Shown here: piece after piece, positions 1 to 14,380 of the stretch
How positions within the stretch are numbered: position 1 is the stretch's first letter
How the letters are laid out: every line of letters starts with the position of its first letter
Assembly (NCBI GenBank): GCA_002900995.3
Contig: CM035306.1
Coordinates: 4,330,008 to 4,394,007, forward strand
Origin: Ganoderma boninense
Lineage: Eukaryota > Basidiomycota > Agaricomycetes > Polyporales > Polyporaceae
Direction of reading: 5' to 3'
Length of the DNA: 64,000 nucleotides
Notes under the pieces: model-generated
What the model was told of the DNA's origin: nothing
Databases searched by the model: none
What the model saw: the letters and a program-made list of their open reading frames with translations, nothing else
Position numbers and translations under genes: made by a program

Positions 1-234
1 TGACCTGGGTGGGATTGGTCGTGCGGCGGTAGTAGCCCCTCCGAGGTGGGGGCTGGGGGGGCGCGTTCTCGGGCTGTGGCTGCGGCTGTGGCGTGGTCGC
101 AGCTTGGGCGCCGGGCTCGTCGAGCTACGTAGACAGTCCGGGCCTCATCAGTCTGAAGACAGTGGCCGCACTACAGACGAGAGAGAGCTCACTGAGAGTC
201 CTTGTAGCTGTAGCCGAGCGGTAATGGAAGGCAT
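1..234 (-). CDS. 5' end of a proline/glutamine-rich protein, running off the left edge
   Basis: Seen: on the minus strand an ATG at 234 opens a 14-codon exon (193-234) ending at a GTGAGC donor. A TACGTAG acceptor leads in phase 0 to a second exon (124 down to 1) that stays open to the window edge. The intron is 68 nt. The encoded stretch is rich in Pro, Gln and Ala with short PQ repeats, then RRGYYRRTTNPTQ. No domain is recognisable in about 55 residues, so no function is assigned. The last bases before the edge (CAG|GTCA) could be another donor. The case rests on phase-compatible splicing and continuous reading frame; an untranslated or non-coding origin is possible. Confidence 0.42.
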
Positions 235-1492
235 CGTGAAAGAACGGCGTGTACTCGGATGATAGGCGGAGGAGAGCTCAAGTGGGTGAGCGCTGAGCGG
301 CAGGAGTTCGCGTGGCTGGCGGTTGAACCGTCCTGACACGGTCACGTGGGACGCGTAACCTGCGCTGCGATGTCGTTCTGTGAATTTCTTTTTTCTCTTC
401 CACCGAGCTCCTGTGCGCCGCATGTCCCTCTACTGGATACTGGATGCCGTGCAGAATGACTGGTAGGCTTAGCACCCACGATCATATGAGAGAGGGATCC
501 CCATGGCACTCGGTGACGGCGGCGCGGACTCGTGGCCTGACTGCACCAGTGTCGTACGCCTGCCTTCAGAGACACGCTCGTCGTGGTTCCCGCCTTCGCA
601 CACTGGAACCTCTCCGCCGTGGTGTCAGAGTTAGATCACAAAAAAAACGCCCGCAGCCCCCAGCTTATGTAGTACGCTTCCGCTGATTGCATACGCCACC
701 GGTGGCTGAGCGGGAGGTCATGCATCATACGTCATGGGAGACACGAAGACGTCGAGATCCTTGCAATTGTTCTTGCTTTCTAACCTGCGCCGACTACATC
801 GCACCGCGCAGGGAGGTGGAAACGTGCGCTCAGGGGAGCAATACGTTGCGGACCGCGTTGTGAACTTGTTCGAGTTGTACGCGTTGGTTGCAGGATGCAG
901 CCAGAGGTATCCGGTCGATATCGCCTTGGGCCGCCCCTTGCTGGCCTCCATGCCACCCTAAACAAACGAATCTGTCTGTATGTCTGTATAGATATCTGTT
1001 CATCTGTCTGTCTGGATAACGGTGAAATTAGGGTTGCCCCTGCATACCATGTGGCGGGCCGTGAGTTGGGATAGTCTCACTGTTTATGATCGTCAGGATT
1101 GCCTCCACCAACCGACTCTTACCAAGGCAAACGGAGTTGCCATATACGTCCTTTACTAGCGTCGAAATGGGCGGCCGGTGGCGGTGGGCACGAGAATGAG
1201 AATGAGCCGCGAAGGCTGTGTCGATATTTTTGCGGGCCCCTTCCAAATACAAGGGAGTCGGTGGCCGGGGCAATAGCCCGCTGGAGCGGGATCGGACGAA
1301 TATGAGTTGTCGATCGGGCGGCGAGAGCGCACAATAAGCTTTTCATTTCAACAAGGGCAGGCTGCTTTGGTGCTACAAAACGGCGCACTTCCTTCCCCTT
1401 TGTTCTCGTGCCTAACCCTTGGTACCTCTGTTGAGCATGGATTCTCGAGTCGCGTCGGTCGCCACAACACGTGAAACGACCTTACGAGCACG
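235..1492. other. Intergenic, no gene supported
   Basis: Both strands hold only short overlapping frames with no recognisable domain or consistent splice structure. A short CTGT/TGTATGTC simple-repeat patch lies at about 971-1016. The stretch probably contains the upstream region of the left-edge minus-strand gene and, at its right end, the promoter of the Asi-like gene. Confidence 0.5.
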
Positions 1493-1500
1493 TATAAAAG
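1493..1500 (+). promoter_or_regulatory. TATA box of the Asi-like RING ligase gene
   Basis: A perfect TATAAAAG lies 109 nt before the proposed ATG at 1609. This supports transcription starting near 1525 and the choice of a first exon well upstream of the longer open exon at 2236. Confidence 0.55.
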
Positions 1501-1608
1501 GAGTCCCTCATGGAACAGGGTCGGCAGTCCCCCCCTCCACCGCCGCCTCCCCCCTCGCCCCCTCACCGCTGCCGCGCACGACTACGATCCATCCCAAACC
1601 ACATAAAA

Positions 1609-4600
1609 ATGTCGAACGCAGACGATCGATACGACCCAAACTCACCGGTGAGTACTCGAGTATGAGCACGTCCTTGCGCATTGTTGAGAGCGAGTGCCTG
1701 CTAGGTGGATACCGAGCCTCATGGGATTAGCACCACCATCATTGCACCCACACCCCCTGGCTCGCCGGAACCCCAAAATAGGAGGTCCTAGGATCCTGTA
1801 GTCCAGGTGAGCAACACCAACTCATGTCCCGATTCATTCTCAGTGCAGTTTGGATACTCAGGTGCCAGGATCTGATTGTGGAAGACTGAGACGTTCATCT
1901 TGTATGGCGGCGCGCTGCGAGCGCGGTAGTAGTACTTATGACATAGTGAAGCAGCGTCCGAGTTTTGATAGTAGTAGCCGTCGTTTCGAGTGTTGCAAAA
2001 ACACTTCCCTTGTACAACCTGTTTCATAGAAAGCAATGTTCTCGAGTGCTTTCCACAAGCCCGTTGGTGGGAGACGGTGGTTGAGAGGAAAGCCTTTTTG
2101 AGTTTCTCGAGGGACCACGCGGCACCTGCAGGTGACCGTGTGATTGGATCCTGTAGCGCCGTGATCGGGATTGGGAAAGCGCGGTGACCACACGACATCA
2201 CCGCTGCCGAGATCGTCACCGCTCGCCGCCTTCAGCCACAATCGCCCTCCCACTTCCCTTCCTTCAACTGTCCTTCTCTTAATCTCGTCTCTCGCCATCC
2301 CCCCGACCGGCCGCCGCCGCGCATGCTGCCCGATGCCCAGCCCGCCGAGGCCCTCCGGGGCGATCCAGACGCGCTCTTCAACCTCAACTTCAGCTTCAAC
2401 AGCTCGCTGCTGCTCGACACCACCGTGAAGCTCGCACACCGCCTCCTCGGCCTCCCTTCACGCGTCCTCGCACGGCTCCGCCGCCTTGACGACATGGCGC
2501 TCGAGCTCCACGTCGCAGCGCAGGAAACGGGTTCCGGGACGGCGGGCTACAGGAGGCACCGGAATGCGGGGGGCGTCGCGCCTATGCCGATGCCTGGGCC
2601 GTGGGGGTTCCTCACGTCTGGCTATTTCCTTGGGCTGTTTGTGATGGTGAGTGTTCATTTTTCAGTTGTTGGGATTGTGGACATGCGACCGCCATGGTCG
2701 GGTGGCTTTTGGGCGGGCAAGTGGGGCCATTCCTTACAGCGAACGGGCTGTGAGTATCCACTCTGTCGTATGACATGACTACCCCGGCGCGGCGTGAGAC
2801 GCCAAGAGTCGGAGCACGCTGCTCCGCACCAGGCGGTTTCTCGGCCGCTCGCTCTGGGGCGGCACGAGAGAGTTTCTCTGGCGTCGACGCTGAGCCTCTT
2901 CGTAAAGACGAGCCTTCCATGCGAAGCAAGTGAGTTGATGCAAGGGTCAAATGTCGTTGGTGAGCGTCGGATGGTTGGGATATGCGCTGGGCATTCCGTG
3001 TGACGACCTCACGAATAGATTCCCTTCCAAGCAATGGAACCACTCTCGTTCCCCATACCCATCTTTGCTGCTTGAATGCATGCTTCAGCCTCGGCGCATT
3101 TGTCAGCAAGCAAGACGCTTCACCTTTCTTATTGAGCGCAGTAGCGGCTCGTGGGGACAGGGACGTGGGGCAAGAATGGCTGAGGTTTCTGAGGTTTCGG
3201 TATTCGCGTCGGAGACAAGGATGCGAATTCGTCCTGTACTTGGTTCATACTCAGAGCCACCTTCATGAGAAGTGCGGTAGTTTCATAATCATTGGTTTGG
3301 AATGCGTCCCAGGAGGGGGCAGACACGTTCCTGAACGTATGGTCCGTTTCGTGTAGGCGTATCAAGTGCTTCCCTCTCTACTTATTTGCCAGGTTGTTTG
3401 CTCGTGATCACGATGCACTGCCTAACTTTCCGCGCGACCATGTCATTTGCGGAGGGCTGAAAGGGCCTTCCTTCCACCGAGACTATATAGGCAAGTTTCA
3501 TACCAATTGTCGGGTGGGTACCTACACTGCCGTGATGGTCTCTGCAAACAGCTGTGAGGGATGCGTCGTGTCGAGCAAAACGCGCATATAGCCAGAGATA
3601 TCTTGGGGACGTGTTCCAAAATGACCTGCAACCGAGACTATGTCACTGCCGCGCGACAGGAGAGCTGCACATACCCCAGTTGTACAGTGTGAAGGCGGAA
3701 ACATCGTGTACCGCTTCCGAGGGATGGCACTCGGTGTTTTGCATGACTACCTGTCTGTGCATCTACATGATACAATCTAAACCCGCATATCTTCCTCATA
3801 TTTTTCTGAATACGAGGAGTAATTGACTGAACCCTAGAACAGGCTTTTGTGCTCAATCGCATTCAAAACATCGTAGTCCCTCCTCGGCGGCCGCAAACCT
3901 TCCGTCTCCATCCGAACCACACCGCATACCCAGGCCGTAGACCTATGTCATTGCGTCGCGCGATGCTTAGCGCAGTGTTTCCCATTGACTTCTCGTCGAC
4001 ATTCTCTCGCGCAATGTTTCGCGGGCCGTCACTCTACTTCCTTGGCAGGTCCCTCGTCATGTGGCTGGTCCTCCTTCTCCACGCGCATGACGAAACTCTA
4101 TTCACTCGATCGGCATGGCTAACATCTCTATGCGACTGGGTCCTGAACAAACCAATGGAAGATCTCTGCTGGCATACATTCATGTCGGCTTGCCTTGCGC
4201 TGTGCATAGGAACACTTACCACTGGCCTGGAGGGTCTCAACATCAACGATAGCGCGCCATTCAACCTCGTGAGTGTCTTCGAACAGGAAATCGGAGACAA
4301 GATTGATGAGCTGACCTTGGTGCTAGTTCGCTTTTGCCTTCCAGCTGTACGTGGAGACGGCATCCCACCCCACGAAAGAGGGCGAAGCTTCAACGCGACC
4401 CAACATCCACGTGATCATCACCGTCTTCCTACCTCTACTCCAGTTGGCCATGATGCACACCCTTGAGATCCAGCGCCACTGGACACACTACCGCCTCTCG
4501 TTTTCCACTGTGATCGGGCTTCTCGCGCTTGTGCATTTCCACTACGTCGTCTGGTTCTCTCCGACACCGTTCCCGCTCACGACGTACGCGGCGCGCGTCG

Positions 4601-5908
4601 TCGAGTCGGCCATGCTCGCGCTCATCACGCTCACCGTGTCGCTGAACGCGCTCACGCAGCTCCTGTCTGAAGGCACGCTCGCACGCCCGCTGTTCGCACA
4701 CGCTGCGCTCCTCCCCAAGGCTGACGAGGACTTCAACGTCGCGCTCTTCCGCCTCGGGACCGCGAGCATGGAGGCGACGGCGGTCGCGGGGCTTGGGAAC
4801 GAGGTCGGGGGCGTCTCGCAAGCGCATGGGGGCCATAGCGGGTCCCGCGAAGTCCTCGTCCGCGGGGAGCTCGAGATCGACCGTGGGGGCGTCGCCGCGC
4901 TCAGGGCGGCGTACGAGCGGCGCGGAGCGAGGCGCGTGAAGAGGAAGGGGTTCAGGAACGAGATAGTCGATGTCAAGGTCCGCGCGGCGAGCACGGACTT
5001 CTGGGTCAATACGGTCCTCAACGTCGCGTGGCACCGGGACTTCGGGTCGTTTGTGGTCAGCATGTGGCGTGCGGTGCGGAGGGTGTGGGCCGCTGCCGTT
5101 GAGAAGGCGAGGGGATCGTCGGGGTCGGAGGGCGAACGCGAGCCTTCTGTGGAGATCGTGGAGGGCCACGGGGCTGCGTGAGGACGGGGGGGACGACCCT
5201 TATGAGCGGTTCATTCGGGGCGAGTCTGTCAGCGACGATGAAGACGACGACTTCCACCCGGATGAGGGGACGCCGCAGCCGGAGACAGACTCTGGTGCCT
5301 CTGAGGATGAAGGCGAGGAGGAGGATACGGACGAAGAGGAAGAGGCCGGCGAACAAGCACGCCTGTACGCAGACCTCTCCCGGTCCGATGCGGGCTCAGC
5401 CCCGCTCCTGCTTGCGCACATGACAGACAAATCAGCCTCGCCGTTGACCCGCCGGGGATACCGCGAGCTTGTCAAGAGGCCGGCCAGGGTACGGAACGTC
5501 GACGATGCTGACGATTGGGAAGTGCTCGCAGAGGAACGCAGGACGGCGAAGCGGATACCCCTGCCCCATCCGGACGAAGATCATGCGTCCCAGAACACCC
5601 GTTCTTGCGTCATCTGCACGGTCGAGCCTCGCGATATCATCTGTTGGCCATGCCGGTGAGTGCTCGCCGCGTCCACTTAACACTCGCCTTGCTCGGCGGA
5701 CTTAACATCTGCCAGGTGTCTGGCACTCTGCGACGACTGCCGGAACAACCTGGCCTCGCGCTCCTCGGCCTCCAAGCACACCTGCCCCTGCTGCCGGAGG
5801 AGGTATGCCCCTCGTTTTCTTCCGTTCCCCACGCACCTGTATTTAGAATGTCCTGACGGCCATTGGCGCGATAGCGTGGAAGGCTACTCGAAGATCTACA
5901 TCCCGTGA
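1609..5908 (+). CDS. Asi1/Asi3-like multi-pass membrane RING-type E3 ubiquitin ligase
   Basis: Proposed exons: 1609-1647, 2236-2646, 3843-4268, 4327-5655, 5716-5802, 5875-5908 (about 774 aa). Seen: about six hydrophobic segments across exons 2-4, an acidic linker rich in D/E (about 5240-5350), and a C-terminal C3HC4 RING spanning the last three exons. The RING reads SCVICTVEPRDIICWPCR, then LCDDCRNN, then CPCCRR, and the protein ends VEGYSKIYIP. Known: this RING plus terminal tail is characteristic of yeast Asi1/Asi3, inner-nuclear-membrane ligases that degrade mislocalised membrane proteins and latent transcription factors. Odd points: introns 1 (588 nt) and 2 (1196 nt) are far longer than the 50-60 nt introns elsewhere in the gene. 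The frame also shifts by one base near 5160-5180, between the membrane part and the acidic/RING part. The first exon is inferred from the TATA box and phase; a start at the internal ATG 2323 is the alternative. Confidence 0.8.
2647..3842 (+). other. Oversized (1196 nt) intron of the Asi-like gene
   Basis: The GTGAGT donor at 2647 and the ACAG acceptor at 3841-3842 join two hydrophobic coding segments in phase 0 (…FLGLFVM / AFVLNRIQNIVVPP…). A branch-like TTGACTGA sits about 20 nt before the acceptor. The interior has no sustained open frame or recognisable domain. Its length suggests an inserted, decayed element, but I found no terminal repeats. Confidence 0.55.
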
Positions 5909-6863
5909 GGCCGTGGACCCGTCACAATCACAATCAAACGCACTGGTGCCGTACACTGTAATTTATACGCACACGGATGGATGTAATACCATGCAGGCCG
6001 ATAGGTGGCTCTACTCATCGCCTTCTCCCGCCTTGCGCCCAGGTGTGCGGGCATGGCGATCAGTGCCCGTTGCGTTCCCGCGCAATGCGCGGAGGAGGGC
6101 GTGGATTACGGACAATGCATTGGGAGTCGGACGGCCGGGGATGGTTCACCGGTGACTGCATCATCGGCCTCACCCAAGAGCAAAAGAATGTCGGCGAAAG
6201 GGCTTTCGACTCAGGACCTCCTGGCGTTGCTTTGAGTCCTTTGTGCGCTGATTGCGGATACATCGTGCGTGCGACTTCTTTGAGCTAACCGACCTGGGCG
6301 CACTATCGGGTCTACTTATCACGGATATTCTTCGCCTCCCCCCCTGGCTTCTTTTCCTCACAATACCCTTGTCAAGGTTCGATGACGGTGGTTGATATTT
6401 TAACACTCGTAAAGCGGTCAAAGTACAGTTCTCACAATGGCTTACAACTTACTAGGTATTTCTGTCCGCCTTCAAGATCAACCTCGGACTTGAATACCGA
6501 GTGAGGACCCATCGAGCGCGTTACACATGTCTTGCGGGTTTTCCCCGGCTGGCGGCCATGAGCGACCCTTCCTGCCACCTTCTTCGCCATTAGGCTTGTG
6601 CAGGTGACCTCGCTTCAGTACTGCCGCCCAGGACGAATATACTTCGTCGTCCTGGCCCCTCTCAGTCCAGAGCAAGGAAGCTTGGAACCCTCGACCAGGC
6701 GCCGATGGTCGAAGCGTTCTCACCAGATCCCTCACCCCGCCGTCGGTCCGCAGTAGCCCATTCTAGGCCCTCTCGAAGCGTCGGGCTTCGGGCGCGGCAG
6801 ACCTCCGTACGCGGGCGTTCCAGTGCGCATCGACGCCCGGAGCCTGACAATTCAGAACAGAAC
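5909..6863. other. Intergenic, no gene supported
   Basis: Lies between the end of the Asi-like gene and the TATA box of the secreted Kre9-like gene. Short frames occur on both strands without recognisable domains or splice continuity. Probably the 3' UTR of one gene and the promoter of the next. Confidence 0.5.
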
Positions 6864-6872
6864 ATATATATA
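6864..6872 (+). promoter_or_regulatory. TATA box of the Kre9-like secreted protein gene
   Basis: An alternating TATATATA run lies about 105 nt before the ATG at 6973, with no other gene between. Confidence 0.45.
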
Positions 6873-6972
6873 CACCCTGCCCGTCGCCACTGAAGTCCCT
6901 CAGGCCTTCACTCAGGTTTCCCCTGCACACACTGTGTTCTTCGTGCACGCAACGACCCCGACGACGACAGCC

Positions 6973-7681
6973 ATGTTCGGAAAGCTCGTCCCCGTCGCCG
7001 CGTTCCTCGCGCTCGCCATGCAGCCCGTCCTGGGCATGGCGGTCGCGCCCCGCTCCGCTCTGGACGTGTTCGTGCCCCAAATTACGTACCCTACGGAGGG
7101 TGTGGTGTGGACCTCCGGGGAGACGCAGAACGTTACCTGGTACGTAGGCTTTGACTGGATCCTATGCATATAGGATCGGAAAGTGACCTTTTCATCATCC
7201 CGCGCTCCGTTTCTTTCGTAGGGACATCTCGAACGCCCCGGTGAACATTACGAACGGCGAGGGGTTGATCATCCTGCGCAAGAGCGGTGTTACGACGCCA
7301 GGTGGGTCCATATCCTCCCACTCAGGCTGCAACATGAAATCCGGCCGATGAACGTTGCCGGACCGGCAATGTCGGCAGCCTCGAGGCGCTCTTTGAGCCA
7401 CCGTTGTTACGATGGTGTATGAATTCACTGCTCACGCTGCCACCACAGTTATCCTCCAGAACGGCTTCGACATCCTGCTCGGGTCCATTGAGTTCACTGT
7501 CCCGTTGGTCGTGGAAGCCACTGACTACTCCATCATCCGTTCGTATCTTCTTTCTTTCTCGCACTTGTTTATCTGGTCTGAATGCATGTGGCTTACGTGA
7601 ATGGGCGATTTGGTAGTGTTCGGCGACTCTGGCAACGACAGCCCCAACTTCAGCATCACTGGCAGTGGGGTCCAATTCTAG
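6973..7681 (+). CDS. Small secreted protein with a Kre9/Knh1-type Ig-like domain
   Basis: Exons 6973-7139, 7222-7301, 7449-7538, 7617-7681 give 133 aa; all junctions are GT-AG and in phase. Residues 1-20 form a signal peptide (MFGKLVPVAAFLALAMQPVLG). The mature part starts with the family signature PQITYPTEGVVWTSGETQNVTWD and continues with beta-strand-like segments ending in GDSGNDSPNFSITG. Known: this N-terminal Ig-like domain occurs in fungal Kre9/Knh1 cell-wall glucan proteins and in many small GPI-anchored or secreted Agaricomycete proteins. Here the protein stops right after the domain, with no Ser/Thr-rich tail or GPI signal, so a soluble extracellular product is likely. Three N-glycosylation sequons are visible (NVTW, NITN, NFSI). 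A precise role cannot be given. Confidence 0.85.
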
Positions 7682-10051
<2,370 letters not shown>

Positions 10052-10157
10052 AACGTTGTGTACATCATGTAGAACAGTGTAGACGAACAAAGCAGCTTCA
10101 AGTGTGCGCGCTGAGTCGGAGTCGGGAGGAGACGCTGTGTTCCCACGCCACGAAGGG

Positions 10158-10165
10158 TATAAGAG
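10158..10165 (+). promoter_or_regulatory. TATA-like element before the basic-region protein gene
   Basis: TATAAGAG lies about 150 nt before the ATG at 10315 and about 105 nt after the ADE12 stop, so the two genes are separated by only 263 nt. Confidence 0.35.
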
Positions 10166-10314
10166 GGCGTGTGACAGCGCGGGGCCCCTCCTGGTCACCC
10201 CGTCGTCACAACTGTTACCACCGCCCACCCCCGCGGCCGCTGCGAGCCTCGCCAGACTTGGACTGCCCGGCCGTCACTGTCACTGGCACATCCCAATATA
10301 CGAGTTTCCTCGCC

Positions 10315-11568
10315 ATGGATCCCAATGGGCAGCACGTCCCAGTAACCCCCTCCTCCTCGCGCAAGCGGTCACGCGAGAACGAGACCCCTAGCCAAAGACA
10401 CAAACGCGAGAAGGCCGCAGAACGGCAGCGCCGCAAGCGTGAGCGCGACCGCCAGGCCGGTCTCCAGAACATCCTCGCGCTCTCTCAACAAGCCCAGCAG
10501 TTGCCCCCACCTCCCGTCGAGGTCCAGCCGCCACCGACCCAGCCGTCGCCGGCACAGGTCGTCGAGGAGTTCAAGCTCGGCGAGGAGCTCAGCCCCGAGG
10601 AGATCCAGAAGCGGGAGAGGATCAGGGCTGCCGCGCGAGAACGTCAGCGCAAACACCGTGCGCTCGTCAAGGCCCGCAAGCTGCGCGAGCTCGGGCTGGA
10701 CATGGGCAACGACATCATGCCGGCGTGGACGAGGTGCAGTACCGCATCAACGCGCAGGGCGAGTACCAGCAGGTCCTCCCGCACGAGCTGCCCCCGCATC
10801 CACACCCGCAGGCACACCCGATGCACGAGCCGCCGTTCCCGCAGGGCCAGCCCCTCGGCGGGCAGACGTTCGCGAGCACGCTGCTCCTGTCCTTCTCGTG
10901 TGCGCCGCTGCTCAAGCAGCATCTCCTCCGGACCCTGTCGATGACCAACGAGGAGCTTGCGTCGCTCGAGCCGATTATTGCACAAGCTTGGGATCACTGG
11001 GATCAGCAGGTGTGTACTCGTTGCCATCGTGCCCCTTTACATCCTATCCGTCCGTCTGCCTGTTCCCCGACTCTCAACCAAGACTCTTTTTCCTCCCCCT
11101 GCTCCCCCATCTCCCTTTTTCCATGGCCCACCGCTTATCGTGTCCGCATAGCGACGAATGCACTACGCCCAAGCGCACGCCCCGAAAGCCCCAGACGGAT
11201 CCACCCTCCCCGACCCGAACGCCCCCTACAGCCAGCTCGGCGAGCACGTCCCCGGGCACCCGTTCGTGCACGATCCCGCTCAGGCCAACGACTTCCGCGC
11301 CCGCTTCCACCGCCCGCTCGTCGCCCCCTCCCCCTTCCGCTCCACGATCGTCGCCACCGGGTCCGCGCCAGTCCCGCCGCAGGAGGGCCCCGCGCCGCCC
11401 CCGCAGCAGTCGGCCTCGGCCCCCCCTGGCGGCCCAGGACCAGGACCAGGACCAGGGCCGTCCGCTCAGCCGCCCCCGCCACCGGCCGCCCCGCCCGGGC
11501 CCCCAGCCGCGGCAGTAGCAGCGGCGGCGAACGGGATCGAGGGCGCGCTGGCGGTGGCGGGCTCCAGC

Positions 11569-11605
<37 letters not shown>

Positions 11606-11708
11606 TCAGCGCCCGATCTCGAATCCGCCGCCACCGCCGATCGACCCACAGCTGGGACAGGCGAGGGACGAGGCGGCGGGCGTGGTGGGGAAGCTGGAGC
11701 GGTCGTGA
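10315..11708 (+). CDS. Basic-region (bZIP-like) polyQ/Pro-rich protein, apparently frame-broken
   Basis: Exons 10315-11009 and 11152-11708. Seen: two strongly basic helices (KREKAAERQRRKRERDRQ near residue 30, and KRERIRAAARERQRKHRALV near residue 105, followed by KARKLRELGLDMGND), separated by a Gln/Pro linker. Then come HELPPHPHPQAHP, a Pro/Ala/Gly-rich stretch, a CAG-encoded polyQ run (about 11570-11603) and a C-terminus ending DEAAGVVGKLERS. The basic heptads resemble bZIP DNA-binding regions, so a nuclear regulatory role is inferred; there is no clear leucine zipper. Odd: the frame must slip at about 10720 (just after GNDIMP) and again inside or after the polyQ tract (about 11600). Both look like one-base gaps in the sequence. 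Without the second slip the protein would run into an Arg/Trp-rich nonsense tail. Confidence 0.6.
11573..11603 (+). repeat. CAG trinucleotide repeat (polyQ)
   Basis: About ten consecutive CAG units within the coding sequence of the basic-region protein. The reading frame on the two sides differs, so repeat length may be wrong in this assembly. Confidence 0.85.
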
Positions 11709-13372
11709 GGTGCGATGGGTCGGACGGACGGACGGGCGTGAACGTTTGCGGGTTGCGGGTTGCGGTCGCGTTGGTGCGTTGTTGCGTTGGTGCGTGGGTT
11801 CGTGCTTGCTTGCTTGCTCGGGGACCCGTCCGTCTTGTCGCGGCAGGACGTCTCCTCCTTCGTCACGGTCTCCTCCTCCCCCCTTGGCGGCCCTTCCGGT
11901 TCCCCTCTTTATCCTCCTGCATTTCTCCCTGCGTCCCTACCTCTCCCTCTCCCTCTTCCTCTCCCTCCCCCTCCTAGCACTCTTCTTCTTCCCTCCCCCT
12001 TCCCCCTCTCGACGGCGCACCAGGGTGTACGTATGAATTTTCTGTATCTTCCTAGCAAGGACTACCTGTACGGCTTATCATGCACCATGGTCCACGAAGC
12101 AGCTTTGGCACTGTATTATACGCGGCCGCGCTTACTTTGTATGCCGGCGGCCGAATCTTCACGTAATCGTGTATCTTCCTCGTCTGCATATGCTGCCTTC
12201 GAGTCGCTGGTTTGCGCGGCAGGCTGCGAACGGGATTTCTGACTCGGAACGCCTGGGCCTGGGGCGGGCCGGGGTGGTATCCCATTTATTCTGTGGCTTT
12301 TCAACGCATACGGTTCGCACTTCGAATCCTCTGCTGACTGCGTCTTGTGGAGAATCCTTATAGAAGAGGTTGTGAGTCGTGATTGGTAACCGATAGGTCC
12401 GTATCTCGTTGTAAAAGCTCGTATCCGTCGTTGCACCTCTCTAACCACACTTTCGCAGGGCGCCTCTGCTGGCCGTTGATGTGCAGGTCACCGAAAGCGT
12501 GCATATAGTCAAAGAGTAATCGAAATATCGAGTTGACGAGATCCACTCATACGTCCTCCTTAACTGACACCAAACAGAGGCAGCAGAAACATCCACATGC
12601 TTACCCTCGCTTCCATATGGCTTTGGCACCTGCTCCGAGCTCGAGCGTGTCATGTCCGCTTTCAACTGCCCTCCAATCCCGGCCCTCAACTTACCATCCA
12701 TGGCGCCATCGGAATCTCCCAATAGGTATATAAGACGGGTAAACGTCGCCCTTCCAACATCCCAGCTTCTTTTCTCCCCCCACCACTTCGCCACTCTACC
12801 CCTCATTGGCACATTCAACTGCCCTGTCGCCACCATCGCCTCCACTGGACTATGCGTATGGAGCTCGGAACATTGAGCTCGATTATTATTCAGCTAGATA
12901 AGTCCAGTGCTATTTACTTTCCTGCAGCGTGCCCGCCAGCACTAATACTGTGCAAGTGAGCACAGGGGTACCGATCTACCCCAATTTCAAGTTGTGAGCT
13001 CGTTTTACCTAGTATTCAGCCGCTCTCTGTAGGGTGTATGCGCCGGTATGGAGGAGTGCGCGACAATGACGTCCGGCGGGGGCCTTTCATGGTACGTTTG
13101 GAGTTTGGTCATTCGGAGTTTCGTGCAGTGACAAGGGGAGATATACATATACGCGACGGGGAAGACCTGTATTGCACATTAGAGTCGCAAAATACACACA
13201 GAGTATGTATCGAGGCAGACATCGAAACAAACGCAAACGGAAGGGGGGCGCAAACCCGGGCCGGCATCAGGTCCGCATTCAGTTGCCACGTGACCGCGCT
13301 CGACCGCCAACACCTTCGCGCTCTCGACTTCCTTCCACTCGTCCGCCGCCCATCCACACTGAACTCTTCGCT
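11709..13372. other. Intergenic; pyrimidine-rich 3' flank, no gene supported
   Basis: 11860-12010 is almost pure pyrimidine on the plus strand (CT-rich, probably 3' UTR of the preceding gene). A TATATAAG at about 12725 and a short open frame from 12652 (74 codons, no domain) hint at a small transcript, but nothing confirms it. Confidence 0.45.
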
Positions 13373-13965
13373 ATGCCCAGTAATACTGCTCAGATGCAAG
13401 AGCTATCTGTATGTATTCCACCCCTATTGCTCAATACTTTATTCAGACAAACGTCTAGCTCCATGAGCCCGCCGAAACCGCCACCTCGCCACAAACACTG
13501 GACGCCGCGAAATCTCAGCCACAAGCTGCCAGACCCGTTCAAGTCAACCCCAGGCCTTTGCCTTCGGTCGAGGAATGTCGCGCAGCCAGAAGGCGTTGCA
13601 TGTACTACGGCTTCTACGCCGGCGAGCTGGCTCTCCAGAGGATGGTGATCAAATCCTTCCCTGATCAACTCGGCGGGCGGGACCCCTTCGATGTCGGTCT
13701 TTTCATCATTGGCCTAACTTACGTTCGCGACATCACCGAGCGCCCTGACATCGGTCTGCACATCGCGTACGTGTCCAAGCGGACCAAGGAGATGGTCCCC
13801 TCGATTGGACTCGAGGTTGGCGAGCTCACGTTCATCGTTGGCCTGTTCCCGCTCGAACAGGAGGCGTACATGAACAGGATCACGCAGGAGAAGGTCGACT
13901 TGCTAGAAGAGATGTTCGAGACGAAGCCAACTTGGTGGGAGATAGAGCACTTGAGCGACCTCTGA
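13373..13965 (+). CDS. Uncharacterised 180-aa protein
   Basis: Exons 13373-13408 and 13459-13965 with a 50-nt phase-0 intron; the nearer AG at 13446 is excluded because it leads straight into a stop codon. Residues 1-45 are polar and Pro/Gln-rich. Residues about 50-180 look like a compact folded domain (CMYYGFYAGELALQ, then DPFDVGLFIIGLTYVRD, then FPLEQEAYMNRITQEK), ending WWEIEHLSDL. There is no signal peptide, membrane segment or motif I recognise. The frame is clean and codon use matches neighbouring genes, so it is likely a real lineage-specific protein. Confidence 0.6.
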
Positions 13966-14380
13966 GGGCCGAACAGGTGCGTGTTCTGCCATGTCCCAAA
14001 GGGCCACTCTTGCCCGATTGCTCATGGAAGTAGTTTGACTCCGCCAGGCGGTGGTTAACCCGTCCTTCGTTGTTCTGCCGTGTGTTGGCATCGTCCTTTG
14101 TGGTGTTGTTGCTGTTTTACCTCCGCGCCTTGTTCGCTTTGTGTCGTGTTATCAACACCATGTTCTTCCAACCATTTATCCAGTTTTGTTTCAATCAAGA
14201 AACATGTTGTATGTCCAGATTTTCCCCAGGAAACTGCTGCTTACCTCGACTGCTTACAGGGTCCCAGGACCTTCATGCACACCAAGCATGGTACGCCGAC
14301 GAGGAGTCACTGGGCAAAACCAACAGATCATCGGATGACATATTTAACGGATCCAGCGTCCCGAGCGTCATCGGTCGGCG

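Noticed and set aside
5179..5231. A 53-nt intron (GTGAGG…GTCAG) to explain the frame change in the Asi-like gene
   Set aside because: It would remove YERFIRGESV, which reads like genuine protein leading into the acidic tract; a one-base indel is simpler.
13409..13446. 38-nt intron in the 180-aa protein gene
   Set aside because: The acceptor at 13446 leads to a stop after three codons; the AG at 13458 gives a 50-nt intron and an open frame.
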